This document shows positions 5,250 to 5,675 of a stretch of 5,675 nucleotides of DNA, in pieces. The notes under the pieces are model-generated. The model was given only the letters and a program-made list of their open reading frames with translations. It was not told the origin of the DNA and searched no databases. The stretch covers positions 1,021 to 6,695 of the forward strand of contig DAFJ01000097.1 of the NCBI GenBank assembly GCA_002497905.1, read 5' to 3'. Position 1 is the first letter of the stretch, and the number at the start of each line of letters is the position of its first letter. The position numbers and the translations under genes are program-made. Source of the DNA: Euryarchaeota archaeon UBA251. Its GTDB lineage: Archaea; Thermoplasmatota; Poseidoniia; Poseidoniales; Thalassarchaeaceae.

Positions 5250-5675
5250 ATGAAGCGTTGCGCCCTGTTCATGCTTGTTCTTCTGGTTGGCATCAGTATG
5301 TCTCCAATCGCAGCCGCGGCGACGAATGAGACACAATTTGCTGATGGCACTACAACATTCAGCCACAGTTTTACCGCTGGAAATGGCGGAGATGCTCAGA
5401 CTCCAGGGGTTACTCTTCCCTATGGAGCAGCAGTAACTGATGCGCGATTCGTAGTCGAAGGGACCGCTCAAAACACTCAATGGGAGAACCGTACAACGAA
5501 TGCCGACTTCGGAGGAGTCGGCGAAGGGAGCACTTCATTCACTGGATCATACTTCTCAAGTTGGTACCGAAACCAACTCAACGTCGAAAATGACGAAATG
5601 ACACTACGAACACAAGAGACCACCAATACAAACAACCTCGCAGGTAGCAGTTCATGGGATACCTCATCATCATCC
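5250..5675 (+). CDS. Secreted or surface protein with Sec signal peptide, 3' end outside the window
   Basis: The first 142 residues are visible and the frame is still open at the edge. Residues 1-24 are a clear Sec signal peptide: basic MKR start, hydrophobic core ALFMLVLLVGISM, and an AAAA cleavage region before TNETQF, so it is a likely substrate of the signal peptidase encoded nearby. Cys4 lies before the hydrophobic core and is not a lipobox. The mature part is rich in Thr, Asn, Ser and Gly and low in Lys, with alternating hydrophobic residues (VTLPYGAAVTDARFVVEG, then STSFTGSYF) suggesting beta-sandwich modules like those of archaeal surface or adhesion proteins. It contains possible N-glycosylation sequons (NET at 26-28, NRT at 80-82). 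No enzyme motif is visible in this portion, and total length, C-terminal anchor and function cannot be judged. Confidence 0.85.
   Translation, partial: MKRCALFMLVLLVGISMSPIAAAATNETQFADGTTTFSHSFTAGNGGDAQTPGVTLPYGAAVTDARFVVEGTAQNTQWENRTTNADFGGVGEGSTSFTGSYFSSWYRNQLNVENDEMTLRTQETTNTNNLAGSSSWDTSSSS

Noticed and set aside
5202..5480. Minus-strand open frame of 92 codons antisense to the secreted protein
   Set aside because: The plus strand has a Shine-Dalgarno, a clear signal peptide and a consistent secreted-protein composition. The antisense product is Ser/Cys-rich without pattern.
1..5675. CRISPR arrays, tRNA or rRNA genes, insertion sequences, toxin-antitoxin or phage defence cassettes
   Set aside because: Looked for by eye on both strands. 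No regularly spaced repeats, tRNA-like cloverleaf, transposase motifs or defence-type domains were seen.

Overview
The window looks like chromosomal sequence from a euryarchaeon-like archaeon. The best guess is an uncultured marine Poseidoniales / Marine Group II type, but that lineage is inferred from overall character, not proven. Three kinds of evidence point to Archaea: an Hjc-type Holliday junction resolvase, a signal peptidase I whose catalytic base is His rather than the bacterial Lys, and a site-2 protease with archaeal-style flanking motifs. Genes are tightly packed with short overlaps, and several starts carry Shine-Dalgarno (SD) motifs. No rRNA, tRNA, CRISPR array, insertion sequence or prophage gene was seen.

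Layout, left to right. Positions 1-48 hold the possible beginning of a minus-strand gene that runs off the left edge. Positions 73-852 (minus) encode a predicted RNase H-fold, YqgF/RuvC-like protein. Across an intergenic region of about 130-140 bp, the Hjc-type Holliday junction endonuclease runs on the plus strand (994-1638). The two predicted nucleic-acid-processing nucleases are therefore divergent. A small helical protein on the minus strand (1628-1822) overlaps the Hjc 3' end tail to tail. It is divergent from a large site-2 (M50) intramembrane protease on the plus strand (1885-3384). The end of that protease gene overlaps, tail to tail by 57 bp, the signal peptidase I gene on the minus strand (3328-4296). 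The signal peptidase is the second gene of a two-gene minus-strand operon. Its first gene (4293-5102) encodes a four-helix membrane protein of unknown function, and the two share a GTGA stop/start overlap. A 147-bp divergent intergenic region then separates this operon from a secreted protein on the plus strand (5250 to the right edge, incomplete).

Two themes emerge. The left third concerns DNA (or RNA) junction processing. The right two thirds concern the membrane and protein export: an intramembrane protease, a signal peptidase, an unknown membrane protein that is probably co-expressed with it, and an exported Thr/Asn/Ser-rich protein. I see no clear defence system or mobile element. The more unusual points are the enlarged cysteine-containing signal peptidase ectodomain, its unknown operon partner, the expanded Hjc, and the long antisense overlap between two membrane protease genes.
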